DNA of 64,000 nt from Actinoallomurus sp963736325 (GCA_963736325.1 CAVTOG010000009.1:248001-312000); one strand, 5' to 3'. Counted from the stretch's first letter, positions 7,729 through 15,836 are shown. The notes: generated by a model from the letters alone, not told the origin. A program made the numbers and translations.

Positions 7729-8238
7729 ATGGCGATCCGGGGTCTGAACCACGCGGTCCTGTACGTACGCGACGCCCAGCGCAGCGCGCGCTTCTACCGG
7801 GAGGTGCTGGGCTTCCGGGAGAAGATGAGCCTTCCGCAGGCCGTCTTCCTCCAGGCGCCGGACTCCGGAAACGATCACGATCTCGGCCTGTTCGGCATCG
7901 GAGATCAGGCGGGGGAGTCTCCCGCCGGCCGGACCGCGGTCGGCCTCTACCACCTGGCGTGGGAGGTTCCGACCCTCGCCGACCTGCGCGACCATCGCGT
8001 ACGGCTGGCCGAGGCGGGCGCGCTCGTCGGTGCGAGCGACCATGGCACGACCAAGGCGCTCTACGCCAAGGACCCCGACGGGCTGGAGTTCGAGGTGTGC
8101 TGGCTGGTGCCGCACGAACTGCTCGCCGACGTGGGCGAGGCGGGCACCCTTCCGCTCGACCTCGAAGCCGAGATCGAGAGGTACGGCGCGGACACGGTCG
8201 GCGCGCTCAGCCGTGTTCCCGGAGGAGCTCCCGCCTGA
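7729..8238 (+). CDS. VOC-family (glyoxalase/dioxygenase-like) protein
   Basis: 169-residue protein with two beta-alpha-beta-beta-beta modules. The first begins GLNHAVLYVRDAQRSARFYREVLGF with the ligand-position H8. The second has YHLAWEV, and a strand KDPDGLEFEV supplies the last ligand Glu. This resembles catechol-2,3-dioxygenase-like VOC proteins of unknown substrate. A 35-residue C-terminal extension (DVGEAGTLPLDLEAEIERYG) is unlike minimal glyoxalases. There is no convincing Shine-Dalgarno ahead of ATG 7729, so leaderless or coupled initiation is possible. Its 3' end overlaps the convergent deaminase gene by 32 bases. Confidence 0.75.
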   Translation: MAIRGLNHAVLYVRDAQRSARFYREVLGFREKMSLPQAVFLQAPDSGNDHDLGLFGIGDQAGESPAGRTAVGLYHLAWEVPTLADLRDHRVRLAEAGALVGASDHGTTKALYAKDPDGLEFEVCWLVPHELLADVGEAGTLPLDLEAEIERYGADTVGALSRVPGGAPA

Positions 8239-9271
8239 CGTCTTCGGGCGGCGCGGGGGCACGCAGCCACTCCTCCACGCCCTTCAGGGCGCGTGTGCGC
8301 ACGTCGGACGGTGCCGCCGAGCCGCGAATGGACGAGCGCGCCAGGTCGGCCAGTTCTTCGTCCACGAATCCGTGTGAGTGGCGCGCCAGCTCGTATTGGC
8401 GCGTGAGGCGCGAGCCGAACAGCAACGGGTCGTCGGCGCCCAGCGCGATCGGCACCCCCGCCTCGTACAGGCGTCGTACGGGAACCTGCTCGGGCGACGT
8501 ATAGACGCCGAGCCCGACGTTCGAGGCCGGGCAGACCTCCAGTGTCACGCCCCCCGAAGCGAGCGACTCCATCAGCGCCGGGTCGTCGGCCGCGCGCACA
8601 CCGTGCCCGACCCGGTCGGCGCCCAGGCCCTCCACGCAGGCGCGCACGCTCGCCGGGCCGAGCAGTTCGCCGCCGTGCGGCGTCGACAGCAGGCCGGAGC
8701 GCTTGGCGATGCGGAACGCGCCGTCGAAGTCCCACGCACGTCCGCGCCGCTCGTCGTTGGACAGCCCGAAGCCCACGACTCCCTTGTCCGCGTACTGGGC
8801 GGCCAGCCGCGCCAGCGTCTTCGCGTCCAGGGGATGGCGGGTGCGGTTCGCCGCGATGATCACGCCGACACCGACGCCGGTGGCCTCCGAGGCCTCGCGC
8901 GCCGCATCGAGGACCAGCTCGATGAAGGCGGTCAGGCCGCCGAACCGCGCGCCGTAGCCGCTCGGGTCGACCTGGATCTCCAGCCAGTACGAGCCCTCGG
9001 ACGCCTCGTCTTCGGCGGTCTCGCGCACCAGCCGGCGTACGTCCTCGGGGTCGCACAGCACCGAGCGGGCGATGTCGTAGAGCCGCTGGAAGCGGAACCA
9101 ACCGCGTTCGTCTCTCGCCTGCAGGCGAGGTGGCCACTCGTCGACGAGTGCGTCGGGCAGGTGCACCTGGTGTTTGCGGGCGAGCTCCACGAGCGTGGTG
9201 TGGCGCATCGAGCCGGTGAAGTGCACATGCAGATGGGCCTTGGGCAGAGCGGGGATCGGACGGGCCTCCAT
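8207..9271 (-). CDS. Adenosine deaminase-like metal hydrolase with altered ribose-binding residue
   Basis: 354 residues. The zinc motif is H15-V-H17 within KAHLHVHFTG, followed by STPHGGEL (catalytic Glu), DRVGHGVR and GADDPLLF (the Asp pair). These are all the metal and proton-transfer elements of the adenosine/AMP deaminase family. In true adenosine deaminases the first motif reads HVHLDG, where the Asp (D19 in mouse ADA, same residue number here) binds the ribose 5'-OH. Here it is Thr19, preceded by Phe instead of Leu, so a different purine or nucleobase substrate is plausible. The gene overlaps the 3' end of the convergent VOC gene by 32 bases. Confidence 0.82.
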   Translation of the reverse strand: MEARPIPALPKAHLHVHFTGSMRHTTLVELARKHQVHLPDALVDEWPPRLQARDERGWFRFQRLYDIARSVLCDPEDVRRLVRETAEDEASEGSYWLEIQVDPSGYGARFGGLTAFIELVLDAAREASEATGVGVGVIIAANRTRHPLDAKTLARLAAQYADKGVVGFGLSNDERRGRAWDFDGAFRIAKRSGLLSTPHGGELLGPASVRACVEGLGADRVGHGVRAADDPALMESLASGGVTLEVCPASNVGLGVYTSPEQVPVRRLYEAGVPIALGADDPLLFGSRLTRQYELARHSHGFVDEELADLARSSIRGSAAPSDVRTRALKGVEEWLRAPAPPEDVRRELLREHG

Positions 9272-9455
9272 GCGCAGATATTGCCGTACGCGAGTGGTCG
9301 GCCGCGCGGGCTCCGCAAAGACGGCAGGTCACGGCCTGGTCGAAGTTTCGTGAAAAAAGTTGGAACCGCCGTGCAACCCGCCGTGGGGCCCGCGCGTATA
9401 TGAGGGGCGTAAGAGAACAACCGGAGACCTCCCACCGGGAAAGGCACTACTCGAG

Positions 9456-10379
9456 ATGATCAGCCTTAAGCTTGCTGTGATCGCCGCCACCTCCACTTGC
9501 GCGGTCGCCGCCGCAGGTGGCGTGACGTACGCCATGGTCGGCAACAGCAGCCCCGCCCCGAGCGCCTCGCAGTCCTCCAAGGGCAGCGCGATGACGCAGG
9601 ATGCCGGGCGCGTCGCGCCCGCCCCGGGGATCCCCTCACTCCCCGTGCCGACCTGCCTGCCCAAGCTCCCCAAGGGCGTGAAGCTGCCGACCGGCAAGCT
9701 GCCGACCGACAAGCTCCCCACGGGCAAGCTGACCGACAAGCTCCCCACCGGCAAGCTGCCAACCGGAAAGCTGACGGACAAGCTGCCCACCGGCAAGTTG
9801 ACGGACAAGCTGCCCACCGGAAATCTCGGCGACAAGCTGCCCACCGGCAAGCTGCCCGTGGGCAAGCTGCCCACCGGCAAGATCCCGACCTGCATCGGTG
9901 ACGTGGTGCCCGGCACGCCCGCGCTTCCGAAGGTCGGGCAACTGCCGAAGCTCCCGACCCAGGGCCTGCCCAAGGCCGACTGCTCCAAGCTGCCGCCGGC
10001 GATCAACCTGGGCGCCGCCAAGGGCAAGGACCTCAGCCTGCCGAACGGCATGCACCTGTCCGCCAACCACACGCACTCGCTCATGGTCAACGGCCAGCAG
10101 GCGTGCGCCAACGTGCAGCAGTTCGCCGGTGTGGCGGGCGGCCTCCTGACGATCGAGCGGCTCCAGACCCCGCCGCAGACCACCGTGCGCGAGCTCGCCC
10201 AGGCGCTGAAGCTGGCGTCCGGCAACATCGCTTCGGTGAATGGCAGCGAGACGTGGCGCAGCCCGGCCGGAGACGGCATGCTTGCCTACTCGGACAAGGG
10301 CGTCGCGGTGTACATCACCGGGAGCCCGCTCTACACGCCGCTGCTCCCTGGGATCATGTCGCAGCTGCAGGTTCGCTAG
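9456..10379 (+). CDS. Secreted or membrane-anchored KLPTG-repeat protein, unknown function
   Basis: 307 residues. An N-terminal hydrophobic segment (MISLKLAVIAATSTCAVAAAG, to about residue 30) is a signal peptide or anchor. Then comes a linker, a 70-residue Lys/Leu/Pro/Thr/Gly repeat at residues 76-145, and a C-terminal domain of about 150 residues with paired Cys (C148, near the repeat, and two further Cys). That domain ends in compact beta-like sequence (MLAYSDKGVAVYITG). The repeat is highly basic and should be an extended wall-spanning stalk. I recognise no family for the C-terminal domain. It is followed 87 bases later by a sigma factor gene on the same strand. The start was chosen at ATG 9456, which opens directly into the hydrophobic segment. 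Confidence 0.8.
   Translation: MISLKLAVIAATSTCAVAAAGGVTYAMVGNSSPAPSASQSSKGSAMTQDAGRVAPAPGIPSLPVPTCLPKLPKGVKLPTGKLPTDKLPTGKLTDKLPTGKLPTGKLTDKLPTGKLTDKLPTGNLGDKLPTGKLPVGKLPTGKIPTCIGDVVPGTPALPKVGQLPKLPTQGLPKADCSKLPPAINLGAAKGKDLSLPNGMHLSANHTHSLMVNGQQACANVQQFAGVAGGLLTIERLQTPPQTTVRELAQALKLASGNIASVNGSETWRSPAGDGMLAYSDKGVAVYITGSPLYTPLLPGIMSQLQVR
9681..9890 (+). repeat. In-frame KLPTG/KLTD tandem repeats
   Basis: 210 bases encode 15 contiguous units: nine KLPTG, singles KLPTD and KLPVG, three KLTD, one NLGD-type unit, and a final KIPT in place of a full unit. Lys codons are all AAG except at one unit start. The basic period is 15 bases with shorter 12-base units between. Confidence 0.93.
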
Positions 10380-10466
10380 GCCCGGCGCGGGTGGCCCCGG
10401 CGCGGTGGGCCACCCGCAGCCGCACTTTGCAAGAGCATCGATCGGGCCGATGACGAACGGAGCACC

Positions 10467-10982
10467 TTGACGCGTCGAGATGACGAGTCATTCGTCGAGT
10501 TCGTGGCGGAACGCGGTACCGCGCTGCTCCGAACGGCGAGTTTGCTGTGCGGCGCGCGGTCGGACGCGGAGGACATCCTCCAGACCGCGCTGGAGAAGGC
10601 GTACCGGCACTGGGGAAAGCTGAGCACCGAGGCCGACCCGGAGCCGTACGTCCGCAAGATCCTGGTCAATCTCACGATCAGCCGGGCCAGACGCTGGCGC
10701 GTGCTGCGCGAGGTGTACATGCCGAGCCCGCCGGAGGTCACCATGCCCTCCGAGACGGGAACGGTCGAACTGCGGGGAGTGCTCCTGGACGAGCTGCGCC
10801 GTCTAGGGCCTCGGCAGAGAGCCGTCCTGGTACTCCGGTACTGGGAGGACCTGTCGGAGGCCGAGACGGCCAAGATGCTCGGATGTTCGGTGGGCACGGT
10901 AAAGAGTCAGGCCGCTCGCGGGCTCACACGGCTTCGTGAGCGAATGGGGACGTCCGCGAACACGGCGTCGGCAAGGGGGTGA
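10467..10982 (+). CDS. SigE-family ECF RNA polymerase sigma factor
   Basis: 171 residues. Region 2 runs from FVEFVAERGTALLRTASLLCG through DAEDILQTALEKAYRHW. Region 4 is LPRRQRAVLVLRY-like (LGPRQRAVLVLRYWEDLSEAETA), followed by a helix-turn-helix GCSVGTVKSQAARGLTRLRE. This matches the short SigE-like ECF subfamily frequent in streptomycetes and relatives. The start is TTG 10467, with GGAG four bases ahead; the nearby ATG at 10450 is out of frame. It is followed after four bases by a membrane protein gene, the usual place of a cognate anti-sigma factor. Confidence 0.92.
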   Translation: MTRRDDESFVEFVAERGTALLRTASLLCGARSDAEDILQTALEKAYRHWGKLSTEADPEPYVRKILVNLTISRARRWRVLREVYMPSPPEVTMPSETGTVELRGVLLDELRRLGPRQRAVLVLRYWEDLSEAETAKMLGCSVGTVKSQAARGLTRLRERMGTSANTASARG

Positions 10983-10986
10983 ACCC

Positions 10987-11718
10987 ATGGATCTGGAGAA
11001 TGAGCTTCGGCAGGCCATGGCGGAGGGCGTCATCGGGATGTCAGCGCCGGAGACGCTCGCGCACGACGCGCGGCGCCGCCACCAGCGCACGGTCCGTCGC
11101 CGGACAGCGGTCGTCATGACGGCGGCCGGTCTCATGGTCGCGGTCGCCGCGATCCCCGCCTACCAGTCGTTCCGCCCGCAGACCGTCGGTCAGAACGGTG
11201 CGGAGGACCGGCACAAGAATCACCACCCGGCGGTGGCGGCACCGTCGATCACACCGCCGAGCGCGAGCCACTCGCCGGCGCCGACCGGCGGGAAGCCCGG
11301 TTCGCACGCGCCGAAGAACCCATCGCATCACCCGCCGGGTGCGCACGTGCCGGGCTCGAAGGCCATCAAGGCCGTGCTCGGCTACCTCCCGCCGGGCATC
11401 AACCCGGCCAAGACCTGCCAGACCCAGAAGGACGGATCGCGGGAGACCGCGACGTGCCGCTGGACCGGCGGCTCGAAGTGGATCGAGGTGCGCGTCGTGC
11501 ACGACAGCGCCCTCAGCGTCCCCGGCGATCTGGGGCTCGCCCCGGCCGTGGTGCGTCAGGTCCGGATTCACGGGCATCCGGCGCTGCGCGGCGACGGCCC
11601 GGCCATCATCAGCCAGCTCATGTGGATCGAGCACGGCGGTCTCGGCGTCTGGGTCGGTGTCAGCTTCGACCTGACCGGAGATCTGACGCGCATCGCCGAC
11701 AGCCTGCACGTCACCTGA
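10987..11718 (+). CDS. Single-pass membrane protein, candidate anti-sigma partner
   Basis: 243 residues: a cytoplasmic N-terminus of about 38 residues (MDLENELRQAMAEGV...ARRRHQRTVRRRT), one membrane helix at about 40-58, a Pro/Ser/His-rich extracytoplasmic linker (residues 75-120), and a C-terminal domain with a Cys pair (TCQTQ and ATCRW). The layout and its location four bases after the sigma gene resemble membrane anti-sigma or sigma-linked sensor proteins in actinomycetes. The N-terminus, however, is short and has no zinc HxxxCxxC motif, so an anti-sigma role is inference. The start has AAGGGGG 7 bases upstream. Two hairpins follow. Confidence 0.72.
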   Translation: MDLENELRQAMAEGVIGMSAPETLAHDARRRHQRTVRRRTAVVMTAAGLMVAVAAIPAYQSFRPQTVGQNGAEDRHKNHHPAVAAPSITPPSASHSPAPTGGKPGSHAPKNPSHHPPGAHVPGSKAIKAVLGYLPPGINPAKTCQTQKDGSRETATCRWTGGSKWIEVRVVHDSALSVPGDLGLAPAVVRQVRIHGHPALRGDGPAIISQLMWIEHGGLGVWVGVSFDLTGDLTRIADSLHVT

Positions 11719-11749
11719 GACGTACCGGGGCCGAGGTCCCGGTACAGAC

Positions 11750-11786
11750 GAGGCCGCCCAGTGAACGGCGGTCACAGGGCGGCCTC
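11750..11786. terminator. Stem-loop terminator between convergent genes
   Basis: GAGGCCGCCC and GGGCGGCCTC form a perfect 10-base-pair stem with a 17-base loop, followed by TTCG. It lies after the sigma/membrane-protein pair. Confidence 0.75.
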
Positions 11787-11793
11787 TTCGCAT

Positions 11794-11824
11794 CGGGCCC
11801 CGGGGGATGATCTCCCGGGGCCCG
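11794..11824. terminator. Second stem-loop, likely terminator of the minus-strand aminotransferase
   Basis: CGGGCCCCGGG pairs perfectly with CCCGGGGCCCG over a 9-base loop. It lies 20 bases beyond the stop codon of the convergent aminotransferase gene. Confidence 0.65.
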
Positions 11825-11843
11825 ATTCCGTTCGCAGAGCCCC

Positions 11844-13046
11844 TCAGCGGGCCTCGGAGAGCAGCTTGGCCACGCGGCCCACACCCTCGGCCAGATCCTC
11901 GTCTCCGAGGGCGTAGGAGAGCCGGAAGTAGCCCGGCGTGCCGAACGCCTCACCCGGCACGAGCGCCACTTCGGCCTCCTCCAGGATCAGGGCGGCGAGC
12001 TCCACGGAGCTCTGCGGGCGCTTGCCGCGGACCTCCTTGCCGATCAGCTCCTTGACGGAGGGGTAGGCGTAGAACGCGCCCTCCGGTTCCGGGCAGACGA
12101 CGCCCGGGATGTCGTTGAGCATCCGCACCATGGTGCGCCGGCGCCGGTCGAAGGCCGTGCGCATCTCCGCGACGGCCGTCAGGTCGCCGCTCACGGCGGC
12201 GAGCGCCGCCGCCTGGGAGACGTTGGCGACGTTGGAGGTGGCGTGGGACTGGAGGTTCGCCGCGGCCTTCACGACGTCCTTCGGGCCGATCATCCAGCCG
12301 ACGCGCCAGCCGGTCATGGCGTACGTCTTGGCGACGCCGTTGAGCACGACCGTGCGGTCGGCCAGCTCCGGCACGACCACCGGCATCGAGGAGAACTCCG
12401 CGTCTCCGTAGACGAGGTGCTCATAGATCTCGTCCGTGACCACCCAAAGGTCATGTTCCAGCGCCCAGCGGCCGATCTCCTCGACCTGCGCGCGGCTGTA
12501 GACGGCTCCGGTCGGGTTGGACGGCGAGACGAACAACAGCACCTTCGTACGGGCGGTGCGGGCCGCCTCCAACTGCTCGACGGACACCAGGTAGCCGGTG
12601 CTCTCGTCCGCGACGACGTCGACGGGGACACCGCCGGCCAGCTTGATCGACTCGGGGTAGGTCGTCCAGTACGGCGTGGGGACGATCACTTCGTCACCCG
12701 GGTCGAGCAGGGCGGCGAACGTCTCGTACACGGCCTGCTTGCCGCCGTTGGTGATGAGCACTTGAGCGGCCTCGACGTCGAAGCCGGAGTCACGCCGCGT
12801 CTTGTCCGCGACGGCGGACCGCAGCTCGGGCAGCCCGCCCGCGGGGGTGTACTTGTGGAAGCGGGGGGTGCGGCACGCCTCGACGGCGGCTTCGACGATG
12901 TAGTCCGGGGTCGGGAAGTCCGGCTCGCCGGCGCCGAATCCGATGACCGGGCGTCCCGCGGCCTTCAGCGCCTTCGCCTTGGCGTCGACGGCGAGCGTCG
13001 CGGACTCGGTGATCGCGGCGATCCGATCGGAGATTCGAGTGCTCAT
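11844..13046 (-). CDS. aspC: Pyridoxal phosphate-dependent aspartate/aromatic aminotransferase
   Basis: 400-residue class I/II aminotransferase that moves the amino group of aspartate (or an aromatic acid) to 2-oxoglutarate. Visible are the N-terminal GFGAGEPDFPTPD, SPSNPTGAVYS (the Asn contacting PLP), TDEIYEHLVY (PLP-binding Asp and Tyr) and the Schiff-base Lys K240 in VLNGVAKTYAMTGWRVGW. The C-terminal FRLSYA supplies the carboxylate-binding Arg. The start is ATG 13046; the open frame upstream of it has no family similarity. It lies just ahead of the divergent tRNA-Trp/secE/nusG unit, a frequent actinomycete arrangement. Confidence 0.92.
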   Translation of the reverse strand: MSTRISDRIAAITESATLAVDAKAKALKAAGRPVIGFGAGEPDFPTPDYIVEAAVEACRTPRFHKYTPAGGLPELRSAVADKTRRDSGFDVEAAQVLITNGGKQAVYETFAALLDPGDEVIVPTPYWTTYPESIKLAGGVPVDVVADESTGYLVSVEQLEAARTARTKVLLFVSPSNPTGAVYSRAQVEEIGRWALEHDLWVVTDEIYEHLVYGDAEFSSMPVVVPELADRTVVLNGVAKTYAMTGWRVGWMIGPKDVVKAAANLQSHATSNVANVSQAAALAAVSGDLTAVAEMRTAFDRRRRTMVRMLNDIPGVVCPEPEGAFYAYPSVKELIGKEVRGKRPQSSVELAALILEEAEVALVPGEAFGTPGYFRLSYALGDEDLAEGVGRVAKLLSEAR

Positions 13047-13224
13047 GCGACCATGGTCGCAGACGACGCCTGAGGTTCTCAGCTCGATATCCGCCCAGGT
13101 CGCCATGGCTGGTAGGGCACGCGTACGGCGGTTGGTTCGACGCGGAGGTGGTTTGAGACGTAGACTGCGTGACCTAGTGACGTCCGCCGTGGTTTTCGCA
13201 CGCCATATGGTGGACGGCACGTGA

Positions 13225-13298
13225 AGGGCAGTAGCTCAATTGGCCAGAGTCCCGGTCTCCAAAACCGGTGGTTGGGGGTTCGAGTCCCTCCTGCCCTG
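13225..13298 (+). tRNA. trpT: tRNA-Trp (CCA)
   Basis: The acceptor AGGGCAG pairs with CTGCCCT. The D stem is GCTC/GAGT, the anticodon stem CCGGT/ACCGG encloses loop CTCCAAA, and the T arm is GGGGG/CCCTC with TTCGAGT. Anticodon CCA. The 3' CCA is not encoded. Its place just ahead of secE-nusG is conserved among actinobacteria. Confidence 0.97.
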
Positions 13299-13397
13299 CG
13301 GAATACGATCCGCGCACACATAAGTTGTGCGGACGTGGTGATGCGCACGCCCACAGCGAGTTTGCGACTCAACCGACGAGGGGATGCGTCGACATCG

Positions 13398-13640
13398 ATG
13401 GCGACTGAGACGCGCGGCGAAGCTGCGACCAAGGACAACGGAAAGTCCACGCGAAAGCGGACCTCTCCGGTTCTGTTCTACCGCCAGGTGGTCGCCGAGC
13501 TTCGCAAGGTCATCTGGCCGACCCGTAACGAGCTTGTCACGTACACGACCGTTTCGTTGATCTTTGTGGTCATCGTCGTCGGCATCGTGTTCGGTCTCGA
13601 CAACCTCTTCTCGTGGCTGGTTCTGAAGCTGTTCGGCTGA
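13398..13640 (+). CDS. secE: Preprotein translocase subunit SecE
   Basis: About 80 residues. The conserved amphipathic segment FYRQVVAELRKVIWPTRNELVTYT is followed by one membrane helix (VSLIFVVIVVGIVFGLDNLF), as in single-helix SecE. It clamps SecY in the inner membrane. The ATG at 13398 is chosen because the protein then begins with a typical MATETRG polar leader. A GAGGGG lies 14 bases upstream, rather far, and an in-frame ATG at 13341 (MRTPTAS) is an alternative. It is followed after 43 bases by nusG. Confidence 0.92.
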   Translation: MATETRGEAATKDNGKSTRKRTSPVLFYRQVVAELRKVIWPTRNELVTYTTVSLIFVVIVVGIVFGLDNLFSWLVLKLFG

Positions 13641-13683
13641 TCGCGCTCCACAATCCGTCAGCTACCTGCGAACGAGGGAAAGA

Positions 13684-14472
13684 GTGACCGTGTCCGAGTC
13701 CCCAGAGCTCCACGACGAGGCCGTCAAGGAGGCCGAGACGCTGGAGACGTCGGCTGCCACCGAGGCTGCCGAGACTGAGGAGGTCGCCACGGACTCCGGC
13801 GAGGCGACGGAAGAGACGTCGTCCGACGACGTGGTCTCCGACGACGCTTCCGAAGGCGACACGCCTGAGGAGCCCGAGGAGACGGTCGACCCGGTCGAGG
13901 AGTTCAAGGCCCAGCTTCGGCGGCTGCCCGGCGAGTGGTACGTCGTTCACTCCTACGCGGGGTACGAGAACCGCGTCAAGACCAACATCGAGCAGCGCAC
14001 CCAGTCACTCAACATGGAAGACTTCATCTTCCAGGTCGAGGTGCCGCAGCACGAGGTCACCGAGGTCAAGGGCGGCAAGCGCCAGAAGGTCAGCGAGAAG
14101 GTCCTGCCGGGCTACATCCTGGTGCGCATGGACCTCACCGACGAGTCCTGGGCGGCCGTTCGTAACACTCCGGGTGTGACCGGCTTCGTCGGCCTGTCCA
14201 ACACGCCGTCGCCGCTGCACCTCGGTGAGGTCGCGTCGCTGCTGGCCCCGGAGCCGGAGGAGCAGGCCAAGGCGAAGGAGACGGCGAAGGCCGCGGCCAC
14301 CGTCGACTTCGAGGTCGGCGAGTCCGTCACCGTCATGGACGGCCCGTTCGCCACGCTGCCCGCCACGGTCAACGAGATCAACGCCGAGGCACAGAAGCTC
14401 AAGGTGCTCGTCTCGATCTTCGGTCGCGAGACCCCGGTTGAACTGTCGTTCAACCAGGTCTCCAAGATCTGA
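13684..14472 (+). CDS. nusG: Transcription termination/antitermination protein NusG
   Basis: 262 residues. An acidic N-terminal extension of about 75 residues (Glu/Thr/Ser-rich) precedes the NGN domain, which starts at EWYVVHSYAGYENRVKTN and contains VLPGYILVRM and TPGVTGFVG. A linker leads to the KOW domain (VGESVTVMDGPFATLPATV...SFNQVSKI). NusG binds the beta' clamp and modulates pausing and coupling to ribosomes or Rho. The acidic extension is typical of high-GC actinobacteria. The GTG start has AGGGA at good distance. Confidence 0.97.
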   Translation: MTVSESPELHDEAVKEAETLETSAATEAAETEEVATDSGEATEETSSDDVVSDDASEGDTPEEPEETVDPVEEFKAQLRRLPGEWYVVHSYAGYENRVKTNIEQRTQSLNMEDFIFQVEVPQHEVTEVKGGKRQKVSEKVLPGYILVRMDLTDESWAAVRNTPGVTGFVGLSNTPSPLHLGEVASLLAPEPEEQAKAKETAKAAATVDFEVGESVTVMDGPFATLPATVNEINAEAQKLKVLVSIFGRETPVELSFNQVSKI

Positions 14473-14519
14473 GCACAACCGCATAGCCGTCCCCGCGCGA
14501 GCGGGGGATAAGCGGCCCC

Positions 14520-14551
14520 AACGCGCCGGCCAGTGTTCCAGCCGGCGCGTT
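14520..14551 (+). promoter_or_regulatory. Stem-loop in the nusG-rplK gap
   Basis: AACGCGCCGGC and GCCGGCGCGTT form a perfect 11-base-pair stem with a 10-base loop, 51 bases before rplK. A smaller hairpin, CCCCGC-GCGA-GCGGGG, lies 20 bases upstream. It could be a partial terminator or a leader element of rplKA, where L1 autoregulation acts in E. coli. No L1-site sequence similarity was established. Confidence 0.5.
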
Positions 14552-14602
14552 GCCCATGTACGGGAGTCGGGGTCGAAACACCAAGGAACAAAGGGGTGAG
14601 GC

Positions 14603-15034
14603 ATGCCTCCCAGGAAGAAACTCGCTGCGATCGTCAAGGTCCAGCTGAACGCCGGAGCCGCGACGCCGGCGCCGCCCGTGGGTACCGCTCTCGGTCCGCA
14701 CGGCGTCAACATCATGGACTTCTGCAAGCAGTACAACGCTGCCACGGAGTCCCAGCGCGGCAACGTCATCCCCGTAGAGATCAGCATCTACGAGGACCGG
14801 TCGTTCACCTTCATCACCAAGACCCCGCCGGCCGCGCAGCTCATCAAGAAGGCCGCCGGTGTCGACAAGGGCAGCGGCGAGCCGCACAAGACCAAGGTCG
14901 GCAAGATCTCCCGCGCGCAGCTCCGTGAGATCGCCACGACCAAGATGCCCGACCTCAACGCCAACTCGATCGAGCAGGCCGAGAAGATCGTCGCGGGCAC
15001 CGCCCGTTCCATGGGCATCAACGTCGCCGACTGA
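14603..15034 (+). CDS. rplK: 50S ribosomal protein L11
   Basis: 143 residues with the two classical L11 domains. The N-terminal domain includes the proline-rich GAATPAPPVGTALGPHGVNIMDFCKQYN, which in the family lines the thiostrepton and GTPase-associated centre. The C-terminal rRNA-binding domain ends in KIVAGTARSMGINVAD. The start follows GGGGTGAGG. It is followed 64 bases later by rplA. Confidence 0.98.
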   Translation: MPPRKKLAAIVKVQLNAGAATPAPPVGTALGPHGVNIMDFCKQYNAATESQRGNVIPVEISIYEDRSFTFITKTPPAAQLIKKAAGVDKGSGEPHKTKVGKISRAQLREIATTKMPDLNANSIEQAEKIVAGTARSMGINVAD

Positions 15035-15098
15035 TTTTCCACATACGTGGGAGGGCCGTGCGCCGGTCCGCACCACAGACTCCACAGGGGAGAACAGA

Positions 15099-15824
15099 AT
15101 GAAGCGCAGCAAGGGCTACCGGAACGCCGACGCCAAGATCGACAAGGCCGCGTTCTACCACCCGGCCGAGGCCGTCAAGCTGGCGAAGGAGACCTCGCCG
15201 ACGAAGTTCGACGCCACGGTCGAGGTCGGTTTCCGCCTCGGTGTGGACCCGCGCAAGGCGGACCAGATGGTCCGTGGCACGGTCAACCTGCCCCACGGCA
15301 CCGGCAAGACCGCCCGCGTGCTGGTCATCGCCGGTGGCGCGAAGGCCGACGAGGCCCGTGACGCGGGTGCCGACTTCGTCGGCACCGACGACATGATCGA
15401 GCGCATCCAGGGCGGTTTCCTGGACTTCGACGCCGTCGTGGCGACGCCGGACATGATGGGCAAGGTCGGCCGCCTGGGCCGCGTGCTGGGCCCGCGTGGC
15501 CTCATGCCGAACCCGAAGACCGGCACGGTGACCACCGACGTGGCCAAGGCCGTGACCGAGATCAAGGGCGGCAAGATCGAGTTCCGCGTCGACCGGCACG
15601 GAAACCTTCACTTCATCATCGGCAAGACGTCGTTCGGCGACCAGCAACTGGTGGAGAACTACGCCGCGGCGCTCGACGAGATCCTGCGTCTCAAGCCGTC
15701 TGCGGCCAAGGGGCGCTACATCAAGAAGGGCACCATGAGCACCACCATGGGCCCCGGCATCCCGCTCGACCCGAACGTCACGCGGAATCTCACTGCGGAT
15801 TTCGAGGGCGCTTCGGCCGTCTGA
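15099..15824 (+). CDS. rplA: 50S ribosomal protein L1
   Basis: 241 residues, beginning MKRSKGYRNADAKID. It contains the L1 hallmarks VRGTVNLPHGTGKT, GRLGRVLGPRGLMPNPKTGTV and IEFRVDRHGNLHFIIGK. It binds the 23S L1 stalk and in many bacteria represses its own operon. The start follows GGGGAGAA. A strong terminator follows the stop codon, so rplA ends the secE-nusG-rplK-rplA transcript. Confidence 0.98.
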   Translation: MKRSKGYRNADAKIDKAAFYHPAEAVKLAKETSPTKFDATVEVGFRLGVDPRKADQMVRGTVNLPHGTGKTARVLVIAGGAKADEARDAGADFVGTDDMIERIQGGFLDFDAVVATPDMMGKVGRLGRVLGPRGLMPNPKTGTVTTDVAKAVTEIKGGKIEFRVDRHGNLHFIIGKTSFGDQQLVENYAAALDEILRLKPSAAKGRYIKKGTMSTTMGPGIPLDPNVTRNLTADFEGASAV

Positions 15825-15836
15825 CACACCTCGCGT

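Noticed and set aside
9681..9890. Sortase LPxTG signal or CRISPR-like array
   Set aside because: The repeats are in-frame, internal, of 12-15 bases without spacers, and no C-terminal hydrophobic/basic sorting tail follows.
9329..10279. Minus-strand frame encoding VGSLPVGSL-type repeats opposite the KLPTG protein
   Set aside because: The repeat is the reverse-complement image of the KLPTG codons. The plus-strand protein has a signal peptide and a sensible C-terminal domain, and the minus frame has neither.
13153..13180. Promoter TTGAGA-N16-TAGTGA ahead of tRNA-Trp
   Set aside because: The -10 lacks the final T and an equally weak TAGACT lies nearby; not distinguishable from background.
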